Below are positions 20,902 through 29,116 of a DNA stretch of 64,000 bases, in pieces. This DNA comes from Duganella phyllosphaerae. GTDB taxonomy: Bacteria > Pseudomonadota > Gammaproteobacteria > Burkholderiales > Burkholderiaceae_D. The DNA is taken from the NCBI RefSeq assembly GCF_001758785.1, contig NZ_LROM01000059.1:35966-99965 (forward strand), in the 5' to 3' direction. The first letter of the stretch is position 1. The number at the start of each line of letters is the position of its first letter. A program made the position numbers and the translations under genes. The notes under the pieces are model-generated. The model was given only the letters and a program-made list of their open reading frames with translations, did no database searches and was not told where the DNA came from.

Positions 20902-22347
20902 TCAGATCGGGTAGTGGCGGGGCGTGGTCTGGATGGTGATCCAGCGCAGCTCCGTGAACTCGGCGATGGCCGCCTTGCCGCCAAAGCGCCCGTAGCCGCT
21001 GCCTTTGACGCCACCGAACGGCATCTGCGCCTCGTCGTGCACGGTGGGGCCGTTGATGTGGCAGATGCCCGATTCGATCTGGCGCGCCACGGCCATGGCG
21101 CGGCCGATGTCGCGGCTGAACACGGCCGATGACAGGCCGTACTCGCTGTCGTTGGCCAGCCGGATGGCTTCCTCGTCGGAGTCGAAGCGCAGGATCGAGA
21201 CGATCGGGCCGAACGACTCTTCCTGGTACACGCGCATTTCGGGCGTGACGCCATCGACGATGGCCGGTTGCAGCAGGTTGCCTGCCACCGCGCTGGACGA
21301 CTGGGTCACGGTAGCGCCGCGCTGGCGCGCATCATCGAGCATGGCGGCCACGCGGGTAGCCGCGGCGGCGTCGATCATGCCGGTCAGCGGTGCATCGGCG
21401 TGGGCCGCCTTGAGTGTCGCGGTCTTGGTAGCCAGCTTGTCGAGGAACGCGCTGGCGACCTTGTTGTCGACCAGGATGCGGTCGGCGGACATGCAGATCT
21501 GGCCCTGGTTGAAGAAGGCGCTGAATGCTGCAGCTTCCACCGCTTCATCGAGGTCGGCGTCGTCCAGCACCAGCAGCGGGTTCTTGCCGCCCAGTTCGAG
21601 CAGCACCGGTTTCAGGTGCCTGGCGCAATGCTGGGCAATGATGCGGCCCACGTTGGTCGAGCCGGTAAAGTTCACGCGGCGCACGGCAGGCGCGGCGATC
21701 AGTCGTTCGACCACGGCCGGCGCGTCGGCCGGGGCATTGGTGATCACGTTGACCACGCCCGCCGGGAACCCGGCCTGCTCGAACACCGTGCCGATCAGGC
21801 GGTGCAGGCCGGGGCACAGTTCCGACGCCTTGAAGATCACCGTGTTGCCGCAGGCGAGCGGCATGGCGATCGAGCGGGTGCCGAGGATAATCGGTGCATT
21901 CCACGGCGCGATGCCCACCACCACGCCGGCAGCCTGGCGCACGCCCATGGCCAGGGAGCCTGGCACGTCGGACGGAATGATTTCGCCGCTGATCTGGGTA
22001 GTCATGGATGCTGCTTCGCGCAGCATGTTGGCGGCCAGCGTCACATTGAACTGGTACCACATCGGGCTGCCGCCCGCTTCGGCCACGGCGCGCGCGACGA
22101 ACTCGGCGCGCAGGTTTTCCATGGCATCGGCGGCCTTGAGCAGCAGCGTGCGGCGCGCGCCGGGGTTGAGCGCAGACCAGGCGGGGAAGGCGTCGCTGGC
22201 CGCCTTGACGGCCTTGTCCACGTCAGCCAATTGGGCGGCAGCGGCGCGGGTAACAACTTCGCCGCTGGCCGGGTTGCGGCGCTCGAAGGTGGCGTTGTCC
22301 TGGGCGGCGTGGGTGCTGCCGCCGATGAGCAGGTCGATATCAAACAT
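20902..22347 (-). CDS. vdh: Vanillin dehydrogenase (NAD(P)+ aldehyde dehydrogenase)
   Basis: 481-aa aldehyde dehydrogenase, probably oxidising vanillin (and 4-hydroxybenzaldehyde) to vanillate. The catalytic Glu lies in LELGGKNPL near residue 249 and the catalytic Cys in GQICMSADR near 283; IAPWNAPIILG is the cofactor-binding block and MPFGGVKGSGYGRFGG the C-terminal motif. AAAGGAGA precedes ATG 22347. It sits 29 nt after the HCHL gene that makes its substrate. Benzaldehyde-type specificity is inferred from the neighbours. Confidence 0.9.
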   Translation of the reverse strand: MFDIDLLIGGSTHAAQDNATFERRNPASGEVVTRAAAAQLADVDKAVKAASDAFPAWSALNPGARRTLLLKAADAMENLRAEFVARAVAEAGGSPMWYQFNVTLAANMLREAASMTTQISGEIIPSDVPGSLAMGVRQAAGVVVGIAPWNAPIILGTRSIAMPLACGNTVIFKASELCPGLHRLIGTVFEQAGFPAGVVNVITNAPADAPAVVERLIAAPAVRRVNFTGSTNVGRIIAQHCARHLKPVLLELGGKNPLLVLDDADLDEAVEAAAFSAFFNQGQICMSADRILVDNKVASAFLDKLATKTATLKAAHADAPLTGMIDAAAATRVAAMLDDARQRGATVTQSSSAVAGNLLQPAIVDGVTPEMRVYQEESFGPIVSILRFDSDEEAIRLANDSEYGLSSAVFSRDIGRAMAVARQIESGICHINGPTVHDEAQMPFGGVKGSGYGRFGGKAAIAEFTELRWITIQTTPRHYPI

Positions 22348-22376
22348 GGTTGTCTCCTTTGTTATTTTTTTAGAAT

Positions 22377-23210
22377 TTAACCACGTTTGAACGTTTGCAG
22401 ACCTGGCTTGATGGTCTTATCGTCGAGGAACTGCTTGAGGCCCTGGGCGCGGCCTTTTTCCGGGTCGCGGTAGTTCGACTGGTCGACCTTGGCGTACAGG
22501 TAGTCCTCGTTCTGGTCCCAATTGAGTTCCCGGCAGCGCTTGAAGCCGTTCTTGGCGATGCGCAGCACCACCGGCGCTTTTTCCAGCAGCTTGTTGGCCA
22601 GCGCAGTCACTTCGTCGCGCAGCTGGGCGCGTGGCACGCTCTTGTTGATCAGGCCCATGGCCGCCGCTTCCTGGCCGGTGAAGGTGTCGCCGGTCATGAT
22701 GTAGTGGAGCGCCTGGCGGTGGCCCATGGTGTCGGCAACGGCCTTGCTGACCAGGTTACCGGGCGGGATGCCCCAGTTGATTTCGGACAGGCCGAACACT
22801 GCTTCGTCAGCGGCAATGGCCAGGTCGCAGGCGACCAGCGGCGAGAATGCGCCGCCGAAGCACCAGCCGTTGACCATGGCGATGGTGGGCTTGGCGTACA
22901 TGCGCAGCAGCTTCCATTGCCACTGCGAGCAATCGCGGCGCAGGCGCTCCTGGAAAATTTCGGGCTTGCCGTCGTTTTCGCGGAAGTACTCCTTGAGGTC
23001 CATGCCGGCGGTCCAGGCGTCGCCGGCGCCGGTCAGCACGATCACTTGCGCATCCTCGTCCAGTTCCAGCGTCTCGAGGACGTCGATCATTTCGCGGTTG
23101 AGCGTGGGGCTCATGGCATTGCGCTTGTCGGGGCGATTGAGGGTGATCCAGCCGATGCCGGCCTCCACGTCCACTTTGACGGTTTCCCAGCGCGCTGCGT
23201 ATTTCGACAT
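22377..23210 (-). CDS. ech: p-Hydroxycinnamoyl-CoA hydratase/lyase (feruloyl-CoA to vanillin)
   Basis: 277-aa crotonase-fold enzyme converting feruloyl-CoA to vanillin and acetyl-CoA without oxidation. The residues known to matter in Pseudomonas fluorescens HCHL are present at the same numbers: Tyr75 (LKEYF), Ser123 (GGAFSPL), Glu143 (GLSEINWG) and Tyr239 (DYLYA). The length also matches (276 aa in that enzyme). ATG 23210 has GGAGA 7 nt upstream; a TTG four codons earlier is not needed. First gene of the ferulate operon, divergent from a MarR regulator, with a perfect palindrome in between. Confidence 0.94.
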   Translation of the reverse strand: MSKYAARWETVKVDVEAGIGWITLNRPDKRNAMSPTLNREMIDVLETLELDEDAQVIVLTGAGDAWTAGMDLKEYFRENDGKPEIFQERLRRDCSQWQWKLLRMYAKPTIAMVNGWCFGGAFSPLVACDLAIAADEAVFGLSEINWGIPPGNLVSKAVADTMGHRQALHYIMTGDTFTGQEAAAMGLINKSVPRAQLRDEVTALANKLLEKAPVVLRIAKNGFKRCRELNWDQNEDYLYAKVDQSNYRDPEKGRAQGLKQFLDDKTIKPGLQTFKRG

Positions 23211-23241
23211 GTTGTTCTCCAATGTAGGTTTAATGTTGCAG

Positions 23242-23258
23242 TATCAGGCTACCTGATA
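23242..23258. promoter_or_regulatory. Perfect palindrome, probable MarR-type operator of the ferulate operon
   Basis: TATCAGG-CTA-CCTGATA: two perfect 7-bp arms with a 3-bp spacer, in the 100-bp gap between ech and the MarR gene. Size and position fit a MarR dimer site controlling both directions. In known ferulate regulators of this type (FerR/FerC) hydroxycinnamoyl-CoA releases the repressor; here that is inference. Confidence 0.65.
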
Positions 23259-23265
23259 TGGAACT

Positions 23266-23271
23266 TATACT
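23266..23271 (+). promoter_or_regulatory. Possible -10 box of the marR gene
   Basis: TATACT lies 8 bp after the palindrome and 39 bp before the start codon of the MarR gene. No convincing -35 at 16-18 bp, since that place is occupied by the palindrome; this would fit a repressed promoter but remains weak. Confidence 0.3.
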
Positions 23272-23310
23272 ATACTCACGTCTTCCGAATTACAAGAAAA
23301 TTTTATCGCC

Positions 23311-23772
23311 ATGGTTGAACACGCTCCGAACCCTTCCGACGATTCCAGGCCGCTGGGCCTTGCCTACCTGGTGGGCCGGCTCGATCACGTGCTGGGCAAA
23401 CGCCTGCGCGACTGCTGCGCGCCGGCTGGCGTGACGGTGCCGCAGTACACCGCGCTATCGGTATTCCGGGCCCAGGGCGCGCTCTCGAACGCGCAACTGG
23501 CCACGCGCACCATGGTGTCGCCGCAGTCGGCCAACGAAATGGTCAAGCAGATGGAGGCGAAAGGCTGGATCGAGCGCTCGCCCGATCCTTCGCATGGCCG
23601 CATCATCCAGATCCAGCTCACGCCGGCGGGCCACGCGATCCTGGGGCAGTGCGACGGCAAGGTACGCGCGGTGGAACTGCGCATGTTCCCCGACATGACG
23701 CCGGAACAACGCACGCAGCTCTACGTGTCGCTCAGGAGTGCGGTCCGCGCGCTCAGCCTTGAAGGCATTTGA
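23311..23772 (+). CDS. MarR-family transcriptional regulator of the ferulate operon
   Basis: 153-aa winged-helix regulator. The recognition region reads LSNAQLATRTMVSPQSANEMVKQM by segments (helix-turn-helix near residues 55-80), and the wing has RSPDPSHGRIIQIQLTPAG. Helices at both ends would form the dimer interface. It is divergent from ech across a gap with a perfect 17-bp palindrome, so it probably represses the operon and itself, with a CoA-thioester or free hydroxycinnamate as ligand. The ligand is not visible in the sequence. It converges with the antiporter gene, 3 nt between the two ends. Confidence 0.88.
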   Translation: MVEHAPNPSDDSRPLGLAYLVGRLDHVLGKRLRDCCAPAGVTVPQYTALSVFRAQGALSNAQLATRTMVSPQSANEMVKQMEAKGWIERSPDPSHGRIIQIQLTPAGHAILGQCDGKVRAVELRMFPDMTPEQRTQLYVSLRSAVRALSLEGI

Positions 23773-23775
23773 TTA

Positions 23776-25071
23776 TTACTCCCGCCACACGGTATTCATC
23801 AGCGGCTTGACGCTCAAGCCGTGCACCACGATGGAAAGCATGATCGTAAACAGCACGATGTTGGTCAGTTGCGCGGCCAGGTCGGGCGCCAGGCCCGCCT
23901 CGATGGCGAACACCAGGTAGTAGATCGAACCGATGCCGCGGATGCCGAACCACGCGGTCATCGCCTTGAGCCGCAGCGGCGCGGCGCTGCCGGCCAGTCC
24001 CAGGAACACGGCCACCGGCCGCGCGATGAAGAACAGGAAGGCGGCCATGAACACGGCCTGCCAGCTGATCTCCTGCAGCGAAATCATCCCGCCGAGCAGC
24101 ACCACCAAAGTCAGTTCCGACAGCCGTTCCAGGTGTTCCTTGAAGACCAGCGATTCGGTGCTGACAGTCATTGGCGCTTCGTTGCTGTCACTGTCGAGGG
24201 CCACCTGCGACTTGCCGGTATCTGGCTCCAGCAATCCTTCCTGGTCTTTGGGTGCGCCGGCCATCATCAACTCGGTCTGGCGCAGCGCCACGGCGGCAAA
24301 GAACACCGCCAGGAAGCCCCACGCGTGCACCAGCGTGGCGACGCCGTAGGCCACCGCGATCAGCCCCAGCCCCACCAGGTCGTCCATGATGTCGTGGCGC
24401 GGCTTGATCATGCGCAGGCGCCAGGTCAGGCGCGCGGTGACGGCGCCGAAGAACACCCCGATCGCCACCGCAGCGAGCGCGGCCCAGAACACATCGACGA
24501 ACAGCCAGCGCCAGGGCTGTCCGGCCGTTTCGTCCAGCCCCAGCACGCCCAGGCCGAGGAAAACGAACGGCGCAGCGCTGCCGTCGTTCATGCCGGCCTC
24601 GCAGGTAAGGGTAAAGCGCAGGCGGTCGGTGTCGCCGGCGTGGCGGATCTGCACGTCGGTGGCCAGCACCGGGTCGGTCGGCGCCAGGATGCCGCCCAAA
24701 AGAATCGCAGCACCCACGGGCAGTCCCAGCACGAAGAAACCAAACGCAGCCACCAGCACCACCGTGAAGATCATCGAGATCCAGGCCAGGCGCAGCGGCG
24801 CATCCCAGTTGGCGCGCCTGAACGGCACCGGCATCTTGATCCCGGCAGAGAACAGCGAGACCAAGATGGCGACTTCGGTCAGCACTTCCAGCAGGCCCGA
24901 TTCGTCGGATGGCTCGAAGTGAAACAGGTTCAGGACCGTTGGGCCAAGCACCAGGCCCACGCCAAGATAGACGATGGCGGATGTGAACGGCGAGCGCGAG
25001 ATGGTGGTGGCGGCCATGCCGCGCGCCAGCATCAGCAAGCCGATGAGGATGAACCAGTGGGTCGATTGCAT
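23776..25071 (-). CDS. Na+/H+ antiporter, NhaP/CPA1 type
   Basis: 431-aa integral membrane protein with about 12 hydrophobic segments, of the cation:proton antiporter family. LAPTDPVLATDV near residue 140 and CEAGMNDGSAAPFVFLG near 165 are the CPA1 ion-site motifs with the key aspartates. A charged cytoplasmic loop (APKDQEGLLEPDTGKSQ) lies between segments in the second half. ATG 25071 has GGAGA 8 nt upstream. It would exchange Na+ or K+ for protons in the inner membrane. A single gene, convergent with marR and not part of the ferulate operon. Confidence 0.88.
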   Translation of the reverse strand: MQSTHWFILIGLLMLARGMAATTISRSPFTSAIVYLGVGLVLGPTVLNLFHFEPSDESGLLEVLTEVAILVSLFSAGIKMPVPFRRANWDAPLRLAWISMIFTVVLVAAFGFFVLGLPVGAAILLGGILAPTDPVLATDVQIRHAGDTDRLRFTLTCEAGMNDGSAAPFVFLGLGVLGLDETAGQPWRWLFVDVFWAALAAVAIGVFFGAVTARLTWRLRMIKPRHDIMDDLVGLGLIAVAYGVATLVHAWGFLAVFFAAVALRQTELMMAGAPKDQEGLLEPDTGKSQVALDSDSNEAPMTVSTESLVFKEHLERLSELTLVVLLGGMISLQEISWQAVFMAAFLFFIARPVAVFLGLAGSAAPLRLKAMTAWFGIRGIGSIYYLVFAIEAGLAPDLAAQLTNIVLFTIMLSIVVHGLSVKPLMNTVWRE

Positions 25072-25167
25072 GCCGGTTTCTCCGATGCGGTGCGATGGTG
25101 ACGGAGCGCACCGCCTCTGGCAATATTAGGCGTCGGCGCAGGATTTGTCTGTGGGGCAGGCAACCGA

Positions 25168-25860
25168 TCAGCGCAATGCCTGCACCAGCGCCGCCACCTT
25201 GGCGATGCTGGTGGCGCGCCCCTCGGCGGTGCCTGGCGCCGGCAGCGAACAGGACGCGTGCACCTCGGTGAGCGGCAATTTTTCACGCAGGCGGGCGATG
25301 TTGGCGGCGTCGATGCCGGCGCCGGGCATGATGGCAATGCGGCCCGCCGCCGCATCGAAGCAACGCAGCAGGCCATTGATACCCTGGCCGGCGGCCGGCG
25401 CACCGCCGGACGTGAGGATGCGTTCGAAACCGAGATCGATCGCCAGCCGGGTGGCCTGCGCCAGGTCGGGGTTGATGTCGATGGCGCGGTGCAGGGTGCA
25501 CGCCAGGCCGTGGTCGCGGGCCCGCGCTACCAGGCGCGCCAGCGTAGCCTGGTCGAGCCGGCCGTCGCGCAGCGTGGCGCCGAGCGAGACGCCTTGCAAA
25601 CCGGCGTGCGCGGCCGCGTCGATATCGTTGAGCATGAGCTGCACCTCGACCGCATCGAAGCAGAAGTCGCCGCCGCGCGGGCGGATCCGCGCCACCACCG
25701 GCACCGGGCTGGCGCCGGCCAGTTGCAGCAGCTCCTGTTTGGGCGAGAGACCGCCCAGTGCCAGCCACGAACACAATTCGATGCGGTCGGCCCCCCCGGC
25801 GACGGCGGCGGCCAGACCGGCAAGTTGATCGACACAGACTTCGAGCAGGATGGCTGGCAT
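25168..25860 (-). CDS. cutC: CutC family protein (copper homeostasis)
   Basis: 230-aa TIM-barrel protein of the CutC family, linked genetically to copper tolerance, though its biochemical role is unsettled. The hallmark N-terminus LLEVCVDQLAGLAAAVAGGA followed by DRIELC, then VVARIRPRGGDFCF and ILTSGGAPAAGQG, make the family call secure. ATG 25860 lies 12 nt after the stop of the fused ABC ATPase gene and has no ribosome binding site of its own, so it is probably translated by coupling as the last gene of that transporter operon. Confidence 0.92.
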   Translation of the reverse strand: MPAILLEVCVDQLAGLAAAVAGGADRIELCSWLALGGLSPKQELLQLAGASPVPVVARIRPRGGDFCFDAVEVQLMLNDIDAAAHAGLQGVSLGATLRDGRLDQATLARLVARARDHGLACTLHRAIDINPDLAQATRLAIDLGFERILTSGGAPAAGQGINGLLRCFDAAAGRIAIMPGAGIDAANIARLREKLPLTEVHASCSLPAPGTAEGRATSIAKVAALVQALR

Positions 25861-25872
25861 GAGCGTGGGGGA

Positions 25873-27297
25873 TCAAGGAGAATGCGACAAGCCTATCACC
25901 CTGGTGGCCATGCGGGCCGAAATACCGGCGTCGTGGGTGACCAGCAACACCGCGCAGCCAAATTCCTGCGCGTGTTCGGCCAGCAGCGCCAGGGTTTCCT
26001 GCTGGGTGACCGGGTCGAGCCGCGAGGTCGGTTCATCCGCGAAGATCAGGGCAGGGCGCAGCAGCAGAACCCGCGCCAGCGCAAAGCGCTGCAACTCGCC
26101 GCCCGAGACCTGCGACGGCAGGCGGTCGAGCAGCGCGGGGCGCAAGCGCAGCCGCGCCAGTAAGGTGTCCAGCTCGGCCCACGACAGATTGTGCAGCGCG
26201 ATCACATCCTGCAGCGACTGCCGCAAGGTGACCGCTGGCGCGAATGCTGCCGCCGGGTCCTGGTAGATCTTCTGGAACGCCGTGCGCGCCAGGCCCGCGC
26301 CTCGGGTCACCGTGCCGCTGTCGGGCCGCAGCAGGCCCAGCACGATATTGCCGAACGTGGTTTTGCCGGAGCCGCTGGGGCCAGTCACGGCGATGAATTC
26401 GCCGCGCCGGATCTGCGCCGTTACACCGGCAAACAGGTGCTGGGCGCCGAAGCGCTTGGCCACGCTCTCGATCTCCACCAGTACCTGGCCGTCGATGGCT
26501 TTGACCGGCGCCAGGCGCGGCCAGGCTGCCGGTTCGGCTGCCAGCAGGCGCCGCGTGTAGGCGTGGCCGGGCGCCGCCAGCACGGTGGCGGCGTCGCCCT
26601 GTTCGACGATCGCGCCGCCCAGCATCACCGCCACCTGGCCGCCCAACTGGCGCGCCAGCCAGACATCGTGGGTGATGGTGAGCAGCGTGAGGCCGTCGGC
26701 GATGGCCGCACGCAGCACGGCCAGCACGTCGGCGCGGCGGTCGGCGTCCAGGCCCTTGGTCGGTTCGTCGATGATCATCACCGGCGCGCCGGCGGCGTGG
26801 GTGGCCAGGAAAGCCGCGCGCTGGGCCATGCCGCCCGAGATCTGGAACGGATACTTGTTGCCGGCGCCACCCATGCCCAGGCCATCGAGCCCGGCCTGGG
26901 CGGTGGGCGCCGCCACCTCGGGCGCCATGCCCGCCACCAGTTCGTGCACCTCGGCGATCTGCCGCGCCACGCGCATGGTCGGATCGAGCGCCAGCCATGG
27001 CTCCTGCGGCAGCAGCGCCAGTTGCCGGCCCCACAGCGCGCGCCGTGCCTTCAGGTCCGCTGCGTTTGACCGATGCGCGCCCACTTCCACCGTGCCGCTG
27101 CAGGTGAGGTTAGCCGGCAGGTTGCCCATGATGGCTTGCGCCAGCAGCGACTTGCCGGAGCCGCTTTCACCGAGCAGGGTGAGCACGCCGCCGGCGGGAA
27201 TGTGCAGGTCAATGGCTTGCACCAGCGCCTGGCCAACAGCGCCGACCGCCAGGCCGTGCACGGCCAGGTGCGCGGAATTCGAGAGGGTATCGGTCAT
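25873..27297 (-). CDS. Fused double ATPase of a peptide/nickel-type ABC importer (DppD-DppF in one chain)
   Basis: 474-aa cytoplasmic ATPase with two complete nucleotide-binding domains. Domain 1: Walker A GESGSGKS near 41-48, signature ISGGMAQR, Walker B VMIIDEPTKG. Domain 2, from ~265: Walker A GPSGSGKTTF, signature QVSGGELQRFALAR, Walker B LIFADEPTSRLDP. In Dpp/Opp/Nik systems these are two separate proteins of about 260-330 aa each; here the domains are trimmed and fused. ATG 27297 overlaps the permease stop (ATGA); upstream in-frame codons lie inside the permease gene. Confidence 0.9.
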   Translation of the reverse strand: MTDTLSNSAHLAVHGLAVGAVGQALVQAIDLHIPAGGVLTLLGESGSGKSLLAQAIMGNLPANLTCSGTVEVGAHRSNAADLKARRALWGRQLALLPQEPWLALDPTMRVARQIAEVHELVAGMAPEVAAPTAQAGLDGLGMGGAGNKYPFQISGGMAQRAAFLATHAAGAPVMIIDEPTKGLDADRRADVLAVLRAAIADGLTLLTITHDVWLARQLGGQVAVMLGGAIVEQGDAATVLAAPGHAYTRRLLAAEPAAWPRLAPVKAIDGQVLVEIESVAKRFGAQHLFAGVTAQIRRGEFIAVTGPSGSGKTTFGNIVLGLLRPDSGTVTRGAGLARTAFQKIYQDPAAAFAPAVTLRQSLQDVIALHNLSWAELDTLLARLRLRPALLDRLPSQVSGGELQRFALARVLLLRPALIFADEPTSRLDPVTQQETLALLAEHAQEFGCAVLLVTHDAGISARMATRVIGLSHSP

Positions 27298-28145
27298 GTG
27301 TCTTTTCCGCTGCCAAGCAGGATCATGCCCAGCAAGGTCGCGAACAAAATGAAAATGGGGGCGCCGACCAGCCACGGCGCCTCGCTGTAATACGGCAGCA
27401 GTTCGATCATCATCACGCCCAGTTCCGCCGTCGGTGGTTGCAGGCCTACGCCGATGAAGCCCAGCGCCGCCATGGCCAGCACGGCGCCGGCGTAACCGAA
27501 ACGCATCAAGGTCCACAGGCGCGGCAACAGTTCCGGCAGCAGGTGGCGGCGCACGATGTACAAAGCGTCGAAGCCCAGCAGGCGCGAAGCCTCCACCTGC
27601 GGGCTGGCCAGCATGATGGTGGCTGCGGCCCGCACCACGCGGAAGTATTCCACCCACAGCGCCAGCGAGATGCCCACGTACAGCGGCCAGAACTGGCCCG
27701 GCGCAAAGGCGGCCAGCAGCAGCACCAGCAGCAGGCCGGGCAGGGCCAGGATGGCGTCCGCAAAGGCCGTCAGCATGCGCTCGGCCCAGCCGCCGCGCCA
27801 GGCCGCCAGCAGGCCCAGCGCGGTGCCGGGAATGGCCGCGCTCATAACGCTCAGCAGCGCCATCGACAGCGACAGGCGCGAGGCCTCGGCCAGGCGCGCC
27901 AGCATGCTGCGGCCCAGGTGATCGAGTCCCAGCGGGTGCGCCAGGCTGGGCGCCTCCAGGAAGCGCGCCAGCGTTTGCCGCGCCGGATCGGCGCCGATCA
28001 GCCAGGGGCCCAGCAGTGCAAATGCCGCAATCGCGATCAGCATGACGGCGCCAAGCACGCGCGCGGCGGACCGGCGCCGTGGCGGGCTCGCTGCCAGCAG
28101 GGCGTCGTGCAGGTCGGGAGTCTCTTGGTTGGTCATGGCACTCAT
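27294..28145 (-). CDS. ABC importer permease, DppC/NikC type
   Basis: 283-aa inner-membrane permease, about six hydrophobic segments, with the family's cytoplasmic N-terminal stretch and the early LGLDHLGRSMLARL motif (DppC: GTDxxGRDxxSR). The EAA-like coupling loop is EASRLLGFDALYIVRRHLLP. It pairs with the DppB-type permease directly upstream. ATG 28145 overlaps that gene's stop (ATGA); ATG 28136 is three codons later. Substrate cannot be read from the permease. Confidence 0.88.
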   Translation of the reverse strand: MSAMTNQETPDLHDALLAASPPRRRSAARVLGAVMLIAIAAFALLGPWLIGADPARQTLARFLEAPSLAHPLGLDHLGRSMLARLAEASRLSLSMALLSVMSAAIPGTALGLLAAWRGGWAERMLTAFADAILALPGLLLVLLLAAFAPGQFWPLYVGISLALWVEYFRVVRAAATIMLASPQVEASRLLGFDALYIVRRHLLPELLPRLWTLMRFGYAGAVLAMAALGFIGVGLQPPTAELGVMMIELLPYYSEAPWLVGAPIFILFATLLGMILLGSGKDT

Positions 28146-29116
28146 TGCGGACGGCGGCGCGGGTCGATGGCGGCGCACGCGACGTCCACCAGCGCGTTAA
28201 ACAGCACGAACATCAGGCCCAGCACCAGCGCCGTGCCCTGGATCATGGGCACGTCGCGCCCGAAGATGGCGTGCACCAGCGCGTGGCCGATGCCGGGCCA
28301 GGCGAAGATGGTTTCCACCAGCACCACCCCTTCCACCAGGTACACCAGCTGTACCGCGACGTAGGCCACCACCGGCGCGCCGACGTTGCGCACGCCGTGG
28401 CGCGTGAGCGCCTGCCACGGCGACAGGCCCTTGGTCAGTGCGAAAGCATAATAGGCGCTGCCGCGCACGGCCACCATGGCGTCGCGCGCCACCCGCGATG
28501 ACACTGCAGCCAGGCCGATCGCCAATGTCAGCGCCGGCAGCGCTACGCTGCCCTGGTCCATGTGGCCGGCGGCCGGCAGCGCGTTCAGTTCCACCGAAAA
28601 CACCAGCACCAGCACCAGTCCCAGCACGAACGGCGGCATCGCCCGCAACAGCACCGACAGCGCCAGCGTGGCGCGGTCGAACCAGCCGCCCGGGCGCAAG
28701 CCCGCCAGCACGCCGGGGATGGGTCCCAGCAGCACCGACAGCAGCACCGCCCAGAACGACAGGCGCAGGGTTTGCCCCAGCTGGTGGCCGATTTCGGTGA
28801 TCACCGGCTGCGCCGTCACCAGCGAGAGGCCCAGGTCGAGGCGCACCAGTTTGCCCCACCAGTCGGCCAGCGCCGCCAGCGCGGGCCGGTTCAGGCCCAG
28901 TTCCGCCCGCACCGCTTCGGCGGCGGCGGCATCGACCATGTCGTAGCCGTAGCGGCCGGCGGCGATGCGGAACGCGGTGTCGCCGGGCAGCCAGCGCGTC
29001 ATGAAAAAGCACAGCGTGCCGACCAGCAGGGCCACCAGCAACGCTTGCAGCAGGCGCCGGCCCAGCAGCGGCGACCAGCGCCGCGCGGTATCTAGCCAGG
29101 GTGTCAGGGATGCCAT
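28142..29116 (-). CDS. ABC importer permease, DppB/NikB type
   Basis: 324-aa inner-membrane permease of the DppB family: N-terminal segment LLVALLVGTLCFFMTRWLPGD, then the family pattern RAELGLNRPALAALADW and LDLGLSL, with the coupling loop VRGSAYYAFALTKGLSPWQ and the C-terminal VETIFAWPGIGHAL. ATG 29116 lies inside the end of the binding-protein gene (13-nt overlap), so the two are translationally coupled. The frame is open to 29707 but that part is the antisense-free overlap with the binding-protein gene in another frame and is not coding. Confidence 0.89.
   Translation of the reverse strand: MASLTPWLDTARRWSPLLGRRLLQALLVALLVGTLCFFMTRWLPGDTAFRIAAGRYGYDMVDAAAAEAVRAELGLNRPALAALADWWGKLVRLDLGLSLVTAQPVITEIGHQLGQTLRLSFWAVLLSVLLGPIPGVLAGLRPGGWFDRATLALSVLLRAMPPFVLGLVLVLVFSVELNALPAAGHMDQGSVALPALTLAIGLAAVSSRVARDAMVAVRGSAYYAFALTKGLSPWQALTRHGVRNVGAPVVAYVAVQLVYLVEGVVLVETIFAWPGIGHALVHAIFGRDVPMIQGTALVLGLMFVLFNALVDVACAAIDPRRRPQ

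Noticed and set aside
23821..25101. 426-codon + strand open frame opposite the antiporter
   Set aside because: His/Gln-rich shadow; the opposite strand encodes 12 membrane segments with CPA1 motifs.
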